Of a stretch of 64,000 bases of DNA, positions 13,208-26,079 are shown one piece after another. Each line of letters begins with the position of its first letter. Positions within the stretch are counted from its first letter, which is position 1. The position numbers and the translations under genes are program-made. The notes below the pieces were generated by a model. The model saw only the letters and a program-made list of their open reading frames with translations, ran no database searches and had not been told where the DNA came from. The stretch is from Platycnemis pennipes (lineage: Eukaryota; Arthropoda; Insecta; Odonata; Platycnemididae): the NCBI GenBank assembly GCA_933228895.1, contig OW121847.1:83989656-84053655 (forward strand), given 5' to 3'.

Positions 13208-14497
13208 CTGCAATTGTATAAACGATTGTGTTTTTGGCCTTCATTTTTCTTTCGTAATGAATTTTTTATGATATGTTTCGTTATTTTTATAATTAAAGAG
13301 TGTTAGCGCTCAAAAAAATCTAAATAACATCTTGTAGAAGCTATTGTTCGAAAAAGGGTGCTTATCAAAGATGTTCTCACTTCCATTGGTTAGTGCCATG
13401 ATAAAATTGTCACCGAAGTTAAGCGGTTGCAATAGGTATTGTCATTGTCAAAACGAATCGAACTGCCTTCAGAATTTCGCGGAATGCTGCTGCAAAACCA
13501 TCCGTCCTCCGCTGGAAAATAAAATATCATTCGGAAAAAAATGTTATTCGGGTCTACATCTACGTAATACCCTGCGAGCCACCGCGAGGGTGTGTGGCAG
13601 GGGGTGAAAATCACCATGCATGCACTAATATGTCATGCTAGTTATTAAAACATATGAACACTCTAATATGAAACTCATACTGTTAACAAAAAATGTCACT
13701 GTTGGGACTCCGGGGAAGAGGACGAGAATATATTAGAGGCATTTAAGATGTGGGTATGGAATTTTCAAGAAACGGTAGGGATATAGGCATATAGAAAAAT
13801 GACGAGGTGCTAAACATGGTTGTGAGTATATTTTCACGAGAAATTATGAGGAGGAAGATTAAATAGATTAAGCAAATACTTTAAGTCAATCACAGAAAAA
13901 CATTACAGAAGATTGACTGCTGTTGAACAGAGACCGTAGGAGAGGAAAATTCTTTTGGTGAAGGTAAATCAAGAAATGGGAGTACGTATGCTGAATGAAA
14001 GTTGAAAAAATATGAGGAAAAGAACGTTAAAGAATGACAAAAATGATTAGAAGCCGTCCATGGAAGCATACTCTGACAAATTTGAGACCACGCTGCACAT
14101 AATCGCGTAGATAGTTAGTAGCACAGTCAGTCACTTTTGTGTGTGAATGAGTAATTTTGCATAAATTGATACTGAAAAAATGCTAGTGCGTATAAATGCC
14201 TGAACTTAGTCTCTCATGTGCTTAGTGTTGACCATTAAAGTAACTGAATGGAAAATTGAAAGAATGAGAGAATTTTAGTCCTGCTTACCACTCCTGCTGT
14301 CTCTTTGGGCGTCTTCGATTCGTATTTTGTGATCCACCAATGAATGCACAGGGATTATAGTTGCACAACGCTTGCCATATGCCCATTATTCCTTGCTTGA
14401 GATACGTTGTTGCGATGATTAATGTGACGATGGAGACAGAGTAACTTAGAATACCCGGCAGGTTACTCCAGAATGAAATTGTATCCGACGACGCCAT
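12925..14497 (-). CDS. Unrecognised two-exon small membrane-protein gene, antisense to Abl
   Basis: Coding exons are 14497-14289 and 13207-12925 on the - strand, joined by a 1081-base intron (donor gagtg|gtaagc, acceptor acaattgcag|g). The Trp70 codon is split TG|G and the frame continues exactly, giving 163 residues. An in-frame TGA lies 18 bases upstream of the ATG with no other ATG between, which supports the start. The protein has a hydrophobic segment at about 13-33 extending toward 44, a basic patch RRRPKR (61-66), an acidic stretch (NCYYEEDSMEGGNENED, 71-87), a Lys-rich amphipathic stretch (93-114), a Thr-rich stretch and the tail KRTRSGRIYGHVYS. I do not recognise the family. Codon-level plausibility, splice phase and poly(A) signal support it; homology is untested. 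Confidence 0.55.
13562..13604 (+). repeat. Interspersed GC-rich repeat, copy 1
   Basis: The unit (ataccctgcgagccaccgcg, then agggtgtgtggcaggg) can itself fold as an imperfect hairpin. An inverted copy lies at 30630-30667 with one mismatch in the core. It lies inside the intron of the small - strand gene. The family is not recognised by name. Confidence 0.75.
13690..14060 (+). mobile_element. Decayed LINE fragment
   Basis: Near the start the + strand reads EAFKMWVW-like sequence, the region just upstream of the RRRDNL-GHILRHDG tail in the LINE family at 2046 and 33770. It is full of stops. It lies in the intron of the small - strand gene, in the opposite orientation. Confidence 0.45.
14289..14497 (-). 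CDS. Exon 1 of the small antisense gene
   Basis: It starts MASSDTISFWSNLPGILSYS and continues through the hydrophobic core to RRRPKRQQE, ending two bases into a Trp codon at a GTAAGC donor. Pyrimidine-rich AG sites just upstream (ctcctctcgctaaacag) leave room for a 5' UTR exon. Confidence 0.55.
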
Positions 14498-17090
14498 TGG
14501 ATTTCTGTCGTAATATCAATTTTCTGTTTAGCGAGAGGAGGTACATCCTCGAGTAACTTAACTGAAAAATGAATGTAGTCCCACTGTACCTCTTTAGAGG
14601 TTTCCCTCTCCTGGTGGTTTCTCGCGGAGATGGTGTTCTTAAACATTTCAAGTTTTCTTAATTGAACTCAATTGACTTGCTGATCTCGTGTCATCATACC
14701 TCGTTGTCATGATTAGTTTACTAATAGCAACAATGAGATTCAGGCTGATTCGCATTGCAAGCGTTGCAAGTGCAAGATGTATGGGAAATGGTGTCGTGAT
14801 TATTTTATTGTAAGGTTTTCAGTGTCAATCCTCTTTTTTTGGAAATATTCTTTATGTCACTTTTGTTTTAGTTACAAACTCGTCAATTAGTGCTTAAACT
14901 ACCGGCAGATTAATAGTTTGATTATTTATAGGAAGAATCTCGTCAATATAAAATTGTTCCCTCCATCCTCCCTCACGGAATGGTTAATCGCATTTTATTG
15001 CTTCTTTACATCTTTCTTATAATTGGACTCAAATGAAGCGCGGAAATAATCTTTTATCCTAGTGCGTTTAACGAGTGGGCCATTACACCTTAGTTACCAA
15101 TGTTTGTTGCTGAAGGCAGCCCAAAATTTATTTACAGTTACAAATTTTGCACCGTATCACGCAGGTTTTCTGGTCTTAGCTGTTTTAACTTTTTACTGTG
15201 GATGGGTAGTTTGTTTGATCTATTATTCAGGGATGGTTCAGTTGTTTTTCTGCAGTCATTAACCAAACTCTGAACCCTTCTGCGTGTTCTCATGACCCAA
15301 GAAAATATCTTCATCTGAATCACAACGGGATCTCGCAAACTCGCAAAAGTACGTGCTAATAGAATAATTTACTGGAGAGGGTTCCATCACGTCGTGAGAA
15401 AGGAAAAGAACGGAATCCGTGGAAAAGGCAGTGTACACTGGGACTTGAGACATCGGCCCATGAGTAAACCACCACCTTCAACCGATTGATTCAAACCCGC
15501 CGCGGTGAAAGGTAATTAGAAAGGGATCTCATCTGAAGCCCCAACATCTTTCAGAATCTGGGTGGTTTTCTTAGTTTCTCAAAAGTGTTGACAAAAAAAT
15601 ATTGATATTATTCTGTATACATGCCTACATATACGTTTACTACATTAATAATAAGCTATTGACAGGAAATGACTCATTACAGCGGCATCCTACCAAGTAG
15701 TAAGTATCCATGGGAAGTATCCGCTACAGGCGAAAACTTGCTTATTACAAAAATTGGGTGTGCAATTCATAGTCCGTCTTTATGCCTGAATGCCTCATTC
15801 TTTGATATCTAATTGGTTTGGGTAATTGAATAATTCACAGGATGTTTTATTATTTATTTCCCGTTCCACAGTCAATAAATGTCTGTGTGTGAATTGACGT
15901 AAAAGAGGCCTGGGTTCAGAGGGGAGAAGGACAGTGTTGCATTGGGGAGAAATACTTCTGAGGCACATCGTCTAACGTACTTTTTTTGCGCCCCTGTCCC
16001 CTGACAACAAATATTTTGTGACTTTGTCTTCTGTGATAATATTTCTATTCTTTATCACTGCTATGTGGTAGTTAAAAGAGTTCTCAATTGACGGAATTCT
16101 GTCAGACGAGATGTAAGTGAAATAACGGTGATTAAGCATAGGAAACGAAAAAAAGATCTAGAACAACTGCTAGATAAATTAAATACTAAGGTAAATGGCA
16201 GAATTAAAGTAAACGGAACTACATATTTACTTGTTTGTTCATTACTTCGAAAGAAGTTGGAAATTTAGTAAGTAAACCATTGTCTACCATACTAGGCATA
16301 ATAGACTTGAAATGCTGGTCTTATAATTAACAAAATTATTACCTAATTCTTTCACTCTCGTAGTGGATGTAAAAATCGGATGCATTATTTATGTCGTGTA
16401 AGTAGTCGTGCCCAACACCCATGCCTACTGGCACCCTTTTCTCGGAGCCTAACCATGGCGAGCTGGGAGGACGTAGTCCTCGACCCGAAATCAAGCGAAC
16501 GAAAACTATCCCCTTGAGCGAGGGTCGGTTGTGCATCAACGAGGCGAAAGCAATGCCCCACATCCGTTCCCAGAGTCAGCATCGAAGCGCCTCACTAATC
16601 AATTTCGACAACTGAGTGACTCGTGGTTTTCGAGAGTTTGTTCCAATGAGATTTCTTTGCAGTACGCTAAAAGTTACTGTGGGATTACCATTTCCATCCT
16701 AATTAAAGGAGTGACGAAAAATTCGGATACATTTTGTTGGAAAATTTGAGGATGCATCTACAAACTTGTCATACCGTATTTGTATTTACTTTTACCGTGC
16801 TCAATACCTTGATGTAAACGGTCTATGCTATGTCTATCAACATTAGTGCCGCATAATACTGTCAATGATCCCCAACCAAACGAAAAAAATGTATTTGCGT
16901 ATTCCACTAGCAACTAAATTTTATTTTATTTTTATGATCAGTATTAAAAATCCTGAGCTAAGTTCAATAGGAAAAAAAGTCGCTAAGGATTTGTCCAGCC
17001 ATTGGGGTTGTGCTTTTTGTAGAGAACTGTTTGGATCTCAATTTTAGCGTCACTTTAATTATTTTAATTCCGAGTTCCCTACATTAAAGA
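14498..17090. other. No gene recognised
   Basis: This is mostly AT-rich DNA upstream of the small - strand gene. A 64-residue - strand frame at 15259-15453 (MSQVPVYTAFSTDSVLFLSH...) looks protein-like but could not be joined in phase to the downstream exon. Confidence 0.5.
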
Positions 17091-17099
17091 ACCGGGGCT

Positions 17100-17760
17100 C
17101 TTTAAGGTGCCATGCCGAAAGTGAAGGTTCCTCCCAGATAATCGCCCATGGAAGTGAGACGACTAGGGGGTCTGTGTATCAGCTCGTCGCGGGGCAGCCG
17201 GTGGGAACGTAGTTCGCGTCGGCGGCCCCCACGGGGGTTGGTTGCGCGAGGGCGAGGAGTGGGCGCTGATCGCAGGCGGGGGAGGGGGGCGGGCTCTGCG
17301 AGCTTGGAAGGAGGCAAGGAGCGACGGGGGATGGCGTGGAGCGGAGGGGGGAGCTGGGCTGAGAGAGTTGGTGAGTCATGCAACACACACTCTCTCTTTC
17401 TTCTCCGAGGAGGGAGGGCGGGCAAGTGGTTTCGGGGAGGAAGCGGCCCCGCCCCCTTTTCACCCCCAAACTTCATCTCCCCCGCTCTTGGCCTTATCCT
17501 CCGGTTGCAGCGCGACCCCTGCTAACCCGAGCCTCCCCTTTCTCTCCCCAACACGTGAGTGCGTTTCATGTCCCTCCTCGGCCTCCTCTCCCCCGCTCCT
17601 TGTCGCCACTACAAGTTGGTCGTACGCGGGTATCGGGTTGCATCTCGTGTGGGGTAGGGGCGGTCGAGACGGTGAGCCCGCGGGAACGGGAGATGCGCCC
17701 GAAATGGGGTTTTTAAAAAGGCATGGTGTCTGTGATAGCGGGTGAAGCGATCAAGCGGTG
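17100..17760. promoter_or_regulatory. CpG-rich patch with a consensus splice donor
   Basis: GC-rich, with a GTTG|GTGAGT donor at 17371. An ATG frame from 17148 reaches it in the phase required by the first placed Abl exon, but the residues (Arg/Gly-rich) match nothing known. Confidence 0.25.
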
Positions 17761-18239
17761 TGTAGCGATGGGCCTGACTGACTTGCATAAGCTTTCGGAG
17801 TTCCCCTGTCCATCCACCATCAACTTCCGTGAATTGCGGAAAAATAGATGTTATGCATAATACTATATATCGTACTTTTTTACAAAAAAAATTCTCCCTC
17901 CGTTCAATCCAGTCTCCTTCATCAACTTATCTCTGGTTAAGTAGTTTCGTAATTTGTTTAAGCATGATGCAATTGATTCAGGCACAAATCTAAATCTGAA
18001 TTAGCGTAGCCATACTACTGTGGCTGCCGAAAACTATTAATCATTAAACCCCCTTTTTGCGAGTAGGCTGCGCGCGAATATTGTGTATGTTGTATATACG
18101 TTGTATCAAGAATTTATGAAACGTAGGAAACTGCCGAAGATTGATCTGTGTATCTATTGTAAGACTTTGGTGAATACCTATTCGGTTTGATGTATGTTTT
18201 CGTTAATTTCATTATTCTCGGATATGTCTCCCCTTAAAT

Positions 18240-18780
18240 TTGAATAATACTATGTCCTCAACACGCGCATATCGGCTCTCATGCTCGCTCCCGTTTTGCG
18301 TTCATAACTGTCGCGCGTCCACACCACAGAATGCAAGTGCTAGGGGTTTGGCTCTCCTCCCTTCCACCTTTTTCATCGGATCTCTTCCGCTGCCTCGTCC
18401 GCCTTCTCTGCTGGCCGCCGTCTCTTTCCCGCTGTTCCCTTGTTGTCCCCTCCGGAGGGGAGAGGAGGTTCGATTCGCGGGAGCGCCCTCACTTCTTGGA
18501 AATTCTCTCTCCTTCAACCTCCTCTCCGTGACTCACCCACCCGCCAGCCCCCCGACCCCACCCCCTGACTCCACCACCCCAACCCCTGCCTCCCGCCCAC
18601 TCCCGGGGTTCCGTCGCGCGCACTCGCGCCAGGTTTCGTCATTTCACGCGCGTACAGAGGTTCCTCTCCCACGCAGATGCGGCGAGCGGCACGCGTGGTG
18701 GGGTCACCGCGATCGCTCCGCGACCAATGTGCTTGCTGTCCTACGCGTGACACGAACCTTTTATTGTGCGAGAAATGTAT
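18240..18780. promoter_or_regulatory. CpG-rich, C/T-skewed patch
   Basis: Alternating C- and T-rich tracts with dense CpG at the right side (18600-18720). No supported gene. 18780-21480 is AT-rich; a weaker GC patch at 20030-20400 is the only contrast. Confidence 0.2.
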
Positions 18781-21149
18781 GTTGCCGTGTTTAATTCCGA
18801 TTTTCGTCTTTCATGAGATGCATGCAGTTTGTAGCTGGTCGGGCATAGCTGTGAAGTGTGCGTAATATTTTACACCTTAAAGTAAGGCGTAGGGTATAAT
18901 GTTTGAGACGTTGCCAACGGTTGTTTCGTCGTTTTTTTATAGAATTGATTCAATTGGCCATAGGTTTTGTTCAATATGACCGTCCTCATGTACATCACAT
19001 CTTCCTTATTCGTAAATGTTTCATTTCGAAATAAATAGGTTGTACATCGATGTGAACCCTTTAACAAGTACATAGTTTTATTTTTTTCGATTCCCTGATC
19101 AGCTGTTGTTATCATTGTCTATCCTAAGTAAGTCCTTGTCCAGAAATATGATGATCATTTTCCTGTTCCGCTCCGATGTCGGAAGTCGTCCGTGGCAGAC
19201 GTCTGACCAGCCTACTTCCCGACAAAAGTAACTAAGAGCTGGTGGAAATGCGAGTTGCAGATAAATTGGATTGGAAAGGGTTAATCCAATATCCATTTTA
19301 CAATATATGCATGAAAATCCAATCACCTTGAGATCTAATGCGTTATTGACAGTCCTGATAAACTTAGTTAAATTCTAAAAATGAGCTCTCTTCTAAATTG
19401 AGGTTGAAAAAATGGAAGGGATATTTGAGACTAGTTTTTGGATCTTAAAGTTTAAGACTCGTTTAGAAAAAGCCTCTTGTACGGGTCTGTGGCCGCTGAA
19501 ATTTGTACCTAATAATTTGCACTGAAATATGTTTGGCTGATGATAAAGCATAAGTCCTCCCCAGCGCTAGTATCAAATCTCTTAAGTAGATATATGAGTA
19601 ACGTTCTTTACTCATTATTCTGCCTGTGCCGTTGAACATGAAGTACTGTTTCGGGAGCTTTATGTGGCACCAATGCATTATCGACAATTGACGTCACTTC
19701 ACGTAACTTAAGCGTTTATTAACGTCGATCATGTTTTCAGTGGAGATGTATCATTTTCAAGGCCTGGAATGTGGCATCCAAGAGCTGAAACCGTGAAACA
19801 GTGTTAATAAATGCTATGAAAAAAACGTAGTGATCACTTCTTTTGAATGCCTGCCATTACTCATCCTTTAATTTCCTTTTTGCGTTATCGAGAAGAAAGG
19901 TTTATGGAAAAATTTTAGCGCTAGTGCCGATTTCGCGTATACGTGTCGCTGCAAGCGAAAGAAGTTCGCTACGTCAGAAAAATGGAGTGCGGAGAAGTGA
20001 CGGTGGATCGGTCGACGATTGTAGCTGGCAAGGCTCTTCTTTACATCATCATCACCCCCTCCACCCTCCCCGCTCACCAAGTCTTCGTCGCTCGCAAGAT
20101 GGCAATAATAATCCCAACCACTCACTCTTTCCCATCTCGTCTCGGTGTCTTTCTCGGAATTACCTCTGCGGAAAGTATTGACATTCAGCGCCTTTTTGCT
20201 ACGAGGAGAGAGAGAGAGGATGAAAAAATTTAAGATCTTCCTTTCTTTCCCCGCCCATCTCTGACATTCCTCTCCCCACTCCACCTCCCGTTTCGTCGCA
20301 AGAGGCGAGTTCTTCGCAGTGAAGGGTTTATTTTTTCCCCTCTTCCTGGCGAAATTGTTATTTTTTCTACGCACTCGTTCCAACCCTGTCGTGAGGATGT
20401 CATGCAAGGGGGTGCATCAATCATTGGTGTGAAAATGTGTCTAACCTAAGAGTAGGCGGTGGCGACAGTCTAGATTTGAGCGTTTCTCTGAATGCATTTA
20501 AAAGAAAATTATTTGTATTCACTCGAAGAATGAAGGTTGTTCTCAATCACTCTTCGTGACTTATTATGTATAAATCGTTAAAGAATCGTCTTTAAAATCT
20601 TGGTGTAGGATATATTCTCTCGTCTATATGCCCTAATTGAGTAAAAGTTTAGTTTCGTAACGCAAAATGTAAATTGTAATGGAACCTTAACGCAACGTCC
20701 GGATGCGAACGTGAACTTCTTAAATATAATAGGTCTATGAACGGAGTCACTCATAAAGCTTCATTTCTGTTATTATTTTGTGATTTTGATATTCCAGATG
20801 TGTACGTCATCAGCACAATTTATTGCTGAATGTCCTTTAGGGTTAATTTTTATTTCAGCATGTAGCTATGGTTTTTGTGATAATGAAACGCATGGTTTGG
20901 TTTATTTATATATACTCCTTTTTGCGAATCTTACACATTTTTATCACCCTCATTGTTTTTCAAAGCGGGACGAACTCTGAATGTAATTATTGCATTCTTT
21001 CAGGGCAGCACTTCAAGTTAATAATAATTTAATAACTTAATGTTAAGTTTTAATCTCAAATTTTGAATCCAGCATCGATACGATCCGCGTAAAATGTGAA
21101 CAAATATAAACTGGGTACATTTTATGGGAAACCTATGTCCTATCTTAGG

Positions 21150-21205
21150 ACCTATGATACGATGCAAATACGATACGATACGAAAAACCTATGATACGAT
21201 AACGT
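21150..21205. repeat. Short GATAC-type tandem repeat
   Basis: Repeated cctatgatacgat and cgatacgatacg units with small interruptions form an imperfect minisatellite in AT-rich DNA. Confidence 0.7.
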
Positions 21206-21587
21206 TACCAAATCGAATTTCGTAAGTAAACGTAGTGATAATCAGGCACATAGAAGGTTTTTGTTATTATTTTCTTGAAGTAAAATCCAAAATATTATGA
21301 AAAATGTGCAATGAAAGTACGTGGTAAACGGAGTATAAATACGATGAAGTATAATTCTTATTAGATGCGTATGACGAGCGGAAAAGGGCCATGTCTAGAA
21401 CGCATCATTTTGAGTCCTGTCGGATCCCGTATCAATTAGGGTTATTATTTTTCCAACAATTTAAGACCTTTGCTTACGTTTTTGGTTGGATGTGATACCG
21501 ATTGCGGCCCCGGCACACCTACCAGCTTTAAGAGATCGGCCCTGGTTCTGTTTAATGAGACGGGTAGTCTCGTAGGGAAAAAATACT

Positions 21588-21631
21588 CGCGCGCGCGCAC
21601 ACACACACACACAAACACTAGCGCGCGCGCG
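21588..21631. repeat. Compound microsatellite (CG)n(AC)n(GC)n
   Basis: CG dinucleotides at 21588-21598, AC dinucleotides to about 21612, an aaacacta break, then GC dinucleotides at 21621-21631. The flanking alternating CG tracts make it potentially Z-DNA forming. Confidence 0.9.
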
Positions 21632-21639
21632 TTTTTCCT

Positions 21640-22345
21640 CCTTCCTGTGCCTTATTCCGCGATCGATTTTTCCGCGAGGCCGAAGCGCACGAGGCACGGA
21701 AAGTAGCGGCGCTCTCTCCCGGTGCAAGCCGAAGTCACAAAGATATTCCCTCGCGGTCTTCGGAAAATTGCACGGGTGAACCGAGCCTCGCGGTCCTCAG
21801 TGGCCGTCCTTTCCCTCGCCAAGTATGTAGTCAAAATCCAGTTTTTTTTATCCCGGTCCCGCCCCCCTTCCAAAATTCAATCCGCTCCCCCACGCCGCGA
21901 GCTCCACCCCCATGCTTACTCTCCCCCCTCCTCGGCCCCCCCCCCTATTTCTCTCTCAACGGAGCGGCGTAGTCATCCGCGGGCTCATTCACTCGCGCGC
22001 GCAGGCAGGGTTCGACGGACCGGGATGCGAGGAGGTGGAGGGGCGGTGGAGCAAATGGGGAGGACGGTGGAGGAGGGAAGGGTTGCGTCGCGTCAGGGCG
22101 GAGGGAAAAGGGGTACCGGGTGTGTGTGGTGTCGTGGTTGGCCGTAGTGTGTGCTCGGCTCCCTCGGCGCATCCCCAGCCGGTCTGGTAGCGGCGGTGGG
22201 GAGGCTGTGAGGTGCATTGCCGTCCCCCTCTTCCGTCCCCGTTCTACTCCTCCGTTATCCGAATTCCTCTCCCTCGTTTTCTTGCTTGTTTGCGCGAGTT
22301 CCTCCGGCGCGCTCCCTCCCATCCACAGATTCGGGGAATCAAGCA
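21640..22345. promoter_or_regulatory. CpG-rich patch
   Basis: GC-rich DNA just right of the compound microsatellite, with C/T skew turning to G skew near 22020. No coding support. 22345-22920 is AT-rich with nothing seen. Confidence 0.2.
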
Positions 22346-22919
22346 AATATCAGGGTTAATGCGGGAAAATTGACCTAAAATCAGGGAAAATGTGAAAGAC
22401 ACAACAACCCTCGAAAGTTTACGATGTAGCGGCCAGTAAGGTCACCGCCTCCAGCAAACATCCAACTCCTTAACCATTTTTGAAAGGTCATCACTCTAAT
22501 TGACGTATCATTGTATACCAATATAGATATATGTAGATTGAGGGTAACTGTGCCCATTCATAACATTTTTTTCAGGCGACATTCGTTAGTCACGTTATGG
22601 CTTTTTAAAATGACACAGGATAATTGGAGGCGTCCACCCATGATGAGTGAAAGAATTATGTGAGGGAAAGCACGTGGAGTTTCACAGTACAGTATGGATA
22701 TTCGCCATTTTCTCAATTTAACATCTATAGCACGTGTTTATGTTACTAAAAACTCGCCACTGATGTGAAAATTGATGCTTTGCTTGCAGGTAGACTATAA
22801 TTCTGTAATGTATAGGAGGATGGAGGAAAGGACTGTTCTAAAAGTGCCAATGACATTCAGATCTCTGGGAAATTGTGAAGAAAACCCTGCTTAAACCTGG
22901 GAAGCCTCTGAAAATGTTA

Positions 22920-23395
22920 CGTTCCAGTTTTTGTCGTCACCCTCGCTCGCCCTTCAGACTTCTCGGCTCTTCTTGCGGGGAGTTCTCCCCGTGCTTCATT
23001 CTTCGGCTCTCTCCCTCCCGCTCCTTCTTCCCCCTCGCCTACCCGCTCACAACTCCTCCCCAGACTTCATATTCCGTGCCTTTGTCTCGCTTCCGTCCCC
23101 CATCACGCCGCCGATCTCCCGAATGACTCGCGCCCATTTTCTTCTCCACCCCTATCACTGCCCGGACTCCCATCACCTTAAAAAGCTCGTGGTTCTCCCC
23201 CGTCTCTCGATGATTTCTCTCCCTCCCTCTCCTCGCCCGTCCGTCTTCGTCTCCGCGCATCGCCATACTTCATCTCCATCAATCTCCATCCCTGAAGCAG
23301 CCCCTCGACTGCCCTCTCCTCCCCTACCCCACGGTCTCATTAACTTGCGCCAGTCCGCTCCCCCCTCCCTGTTTCTTCCTTGCTTGTTAAGCGTT
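22920..23395. promoter_or_regulatory. Pyrimidine-rich GC patch
   Basis: Strong C/T bias on the + strand with few CpG clusters. No gene. 23395-24740 is AT-rich and featureless apart from short repeats. Confidence 0.15.
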
Positions 23396-24739
23396 GTTTA
23401 AGGCTTAATGTTATGCCTCAATTCATCATTATCTTTCGTCACTCGCATGATTATTTTGGTGCCCGTCTCCATGTGATTTCCATTTCTGTTGAATTAATTC
23501 TGCTTTCGTACATACTATTCATGTTATTGGTTGCCTTTCGTCATCAGCTTCATTCCTCTATGGTACTTTTAGCTCCAATTTTCTTTCCCCATACTGTCAT
23601 TAAGATATTTTGGTAAATGACGAGTGCATTCCAGCCTTTGGAGATGGCATTAACCAGAAGGTGTGGGAGAATTTCAGGCCATAGATGCGATGCGTCACAT
23701 CAGATTAGGAACGACTTCAAAAGAGTAAATAGATGAGTCGTTTGGTCTCAGAAAAATGTCAATGAAATTTACATAGTGTTCCAAAGTCTTATAAGATATG
23801 AACCCTATACATTACCGAGTATCTCATTCAATATCCCGTAGTTGGCCAATGATTTCCTGTAACGTCTGTTATTTTAGTTATTAATGTATGAGTCAGAAGG
23901 CATCAATTATTTTTTTTCTTTCTTAAATTATTGGCAAGTATCTGTTTATATAATATGTTAGAGGCTAGTCATCATATACAGTTAGCGCCTCTCGATTTCG
24001 AAGTAACTCTTGTCAAATGGAGGCTAATGCCGATACCGCGTTTCTTTCACTTCGCCTTTCCGCGCCCAAACTACCCATGGAGGTTGAGGTTGAGACGTTC
24101 TGTCATCCGGTGTAGTAATAATAGTAATGCCGAGCTGACTTAGTTGTTATGAGGGAACGTGACGGTTCTATTTTCTCCGTGAGGAGTGATGAAGCCGATC
24201 CATCTTCGGACATTTCCTCTTAATTCCTACAAGGTTATTCCGTTTCATCCCTTATTCCATGTTAAACGCCATCATTTTTCATTCCTCTTAGATTAACTAC
24301 GTCCTTCCCTTCTCAGCAACTCCTACCAACCTGTACCTATTTCCCCCCTTAATACTTCTTTCAGACTTGGCATTTTTGATGCTTTGAACTGTTCAAATTT
24401 TTATATTTCCTTCAATATTATTAATTGCTTCTGATATATCCAACCATTTGATTTTTTTAAGTTCTCGTCCAGTTCCATCATCATTCCTAATTTTTATCAT
24501 ATACTGAAGCTTTGCCTGATACATGCGACTTAGAGATATGCCAATGGCGGATCTCGCATCACCTATCGCGGGCACCGCATCCGTCATGCATTTGGCGTAT
24601 TCCGTGATTGGTGGGCAGAGACGATGGCTTCATCGTGGCTGGAGATTTGCGTCGTACCGGCGATGCAACAGTATCCCCACCATCTCCAGCGTCCTTAATT
24701 TCTCCTGAAGAGGGGGCCGCTCTTACGAGTGAGTCTGGG

Positions 24740-25670
24740 TGACGCGGAAGTGAGGAAAGAGGAAATTGCTCGGGAGCTTTCAGTAAAAAAAATCCAGGGC
24801 ACCATTGAGGTTTCGTGTGAGAAATCCTCTTGAAAAATGCACCACTCGCGTAATTAAATTCCTCGGATCCGTCCGGTTGAATAATTTCCCCAAAATATGA
24901 CGCCCCGCGGTGCGCGCGCTTATGTTCCACCAGCCTGAATGCTGATCGGTGTGCCGCGGCGGGGTCGCGGTCCGCAAAGTTCCACGGCGAAAATTCTCGC
25001 CGAATTTCGGGCCGGGAAGGAAGGGCCGCGGGTGTGTGTGTGGAGGAAGTAGTCGGTGGATACAGACCCGCGGCGACCCTGCCTCCTCCTCTCTCGCACC
25101 CCTCCTTCGTTGCGGTTTTCCTCTCCTCACCCGCCCTCTGAATTCCTCTCTCTCTATCCTCCCCTCCGTCGCCTCTGTTCGCATCCCCCACTAACCCGTC
25201 ATCCGCGGCGAGGGTAAAAAAAAGACTAAAGAGAAAGAAAAATAATTCTCCATTCGCCTCGAGTAAAGAGCTCGCGTTGCGAGGTTGCCGGCTCTGCAGG
25301 ATGCACGCGAGACTCGCCCGTTCATCGTGGCGGAGAGAGTCACTATCGCATCCAGCTACGCCTCTCCCCCCGCCAGCCTCCTCCCCAACCCCAACCCGCT
25401 TGCCGCAACAAAGCCACTCTCTTCTCCGCCCACTCCTCAGGGACACGGCCTTTTTCCTCCCCTCCCATTTCCCTCCCCTCCCATTTCCCTCCATTCAGTC
25501 CTACCCGTCTCATCTCCTCTGTCCCTCACGAACCCCTCGTCCACTGGGGAAAGGAAACCGGAAGGACGTGGGGCCTCCAGACGGTTTGGTGCTCACCGTC
25601 CCGAGTTGGCCCCTCATCCCCTCCCCTCTGAGATCACTGCGTGATATTTTACAATACCTGCGGCGGAAGT
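24740..25670. promoter_or_regulatory. CpG-rich patch
   Basis: CpG-dense 24900-25100, then a C/T-skewed stretch with a duplicated tcccctcccatttccc unit near 25457-25490. The 311-codon - strand frame across it is low-complexity and judged spurious. Confidence 0.25.
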
Positions 25671-26079
25671 CTTGATCGCCAGGTGCCCTTTCGCCATCTC
25701 CAACTTGAGATAGTGCAGTGGGTGAATGTATTGTAATTCGATTGCGTACATTATTCGGCAGGGAGCATCCATTTAAGTTTGAAATTAGTCTCTCTGGGAA
25801 TTCTTTCCCTATCCCGGTGCTGAGGTCGTGTTTCCACACATCGCTCTTCCCACTTGATAATGAATTCCGTTTTAGTTTCTTCTGTTGGGTCCAAAGGCCA
25901 GGAAAGGGAAAGGCTCAGAGGAAAGGAAATCAGAAAGGGAAAGAAGGACTCCATAGCTATGCGCCCATGTATTTAGCAATGAACCTATTTATGCCCTATT
26001 TAACTCACTTTTTTCTCCGGATTACTCTTCCGAAAGGGCATAGATCGAGTGAAATTTGCTGCACGATTATCCCATCCGC

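Noticed and set aside
15259..15453. - strand frame MSQVPVYTAFSTDSV as an upstream exon of the small antisense gene
   Set aside because: Its possible donor (GTTAAT) is weak and in a phase that does not fit the 14497 exon.
24559..25494. 311-codon - strand open frame
   Set aside because: Same reason: GC-rich, low-complexity, overlapping frames on the + strand, and no recognisable domain.
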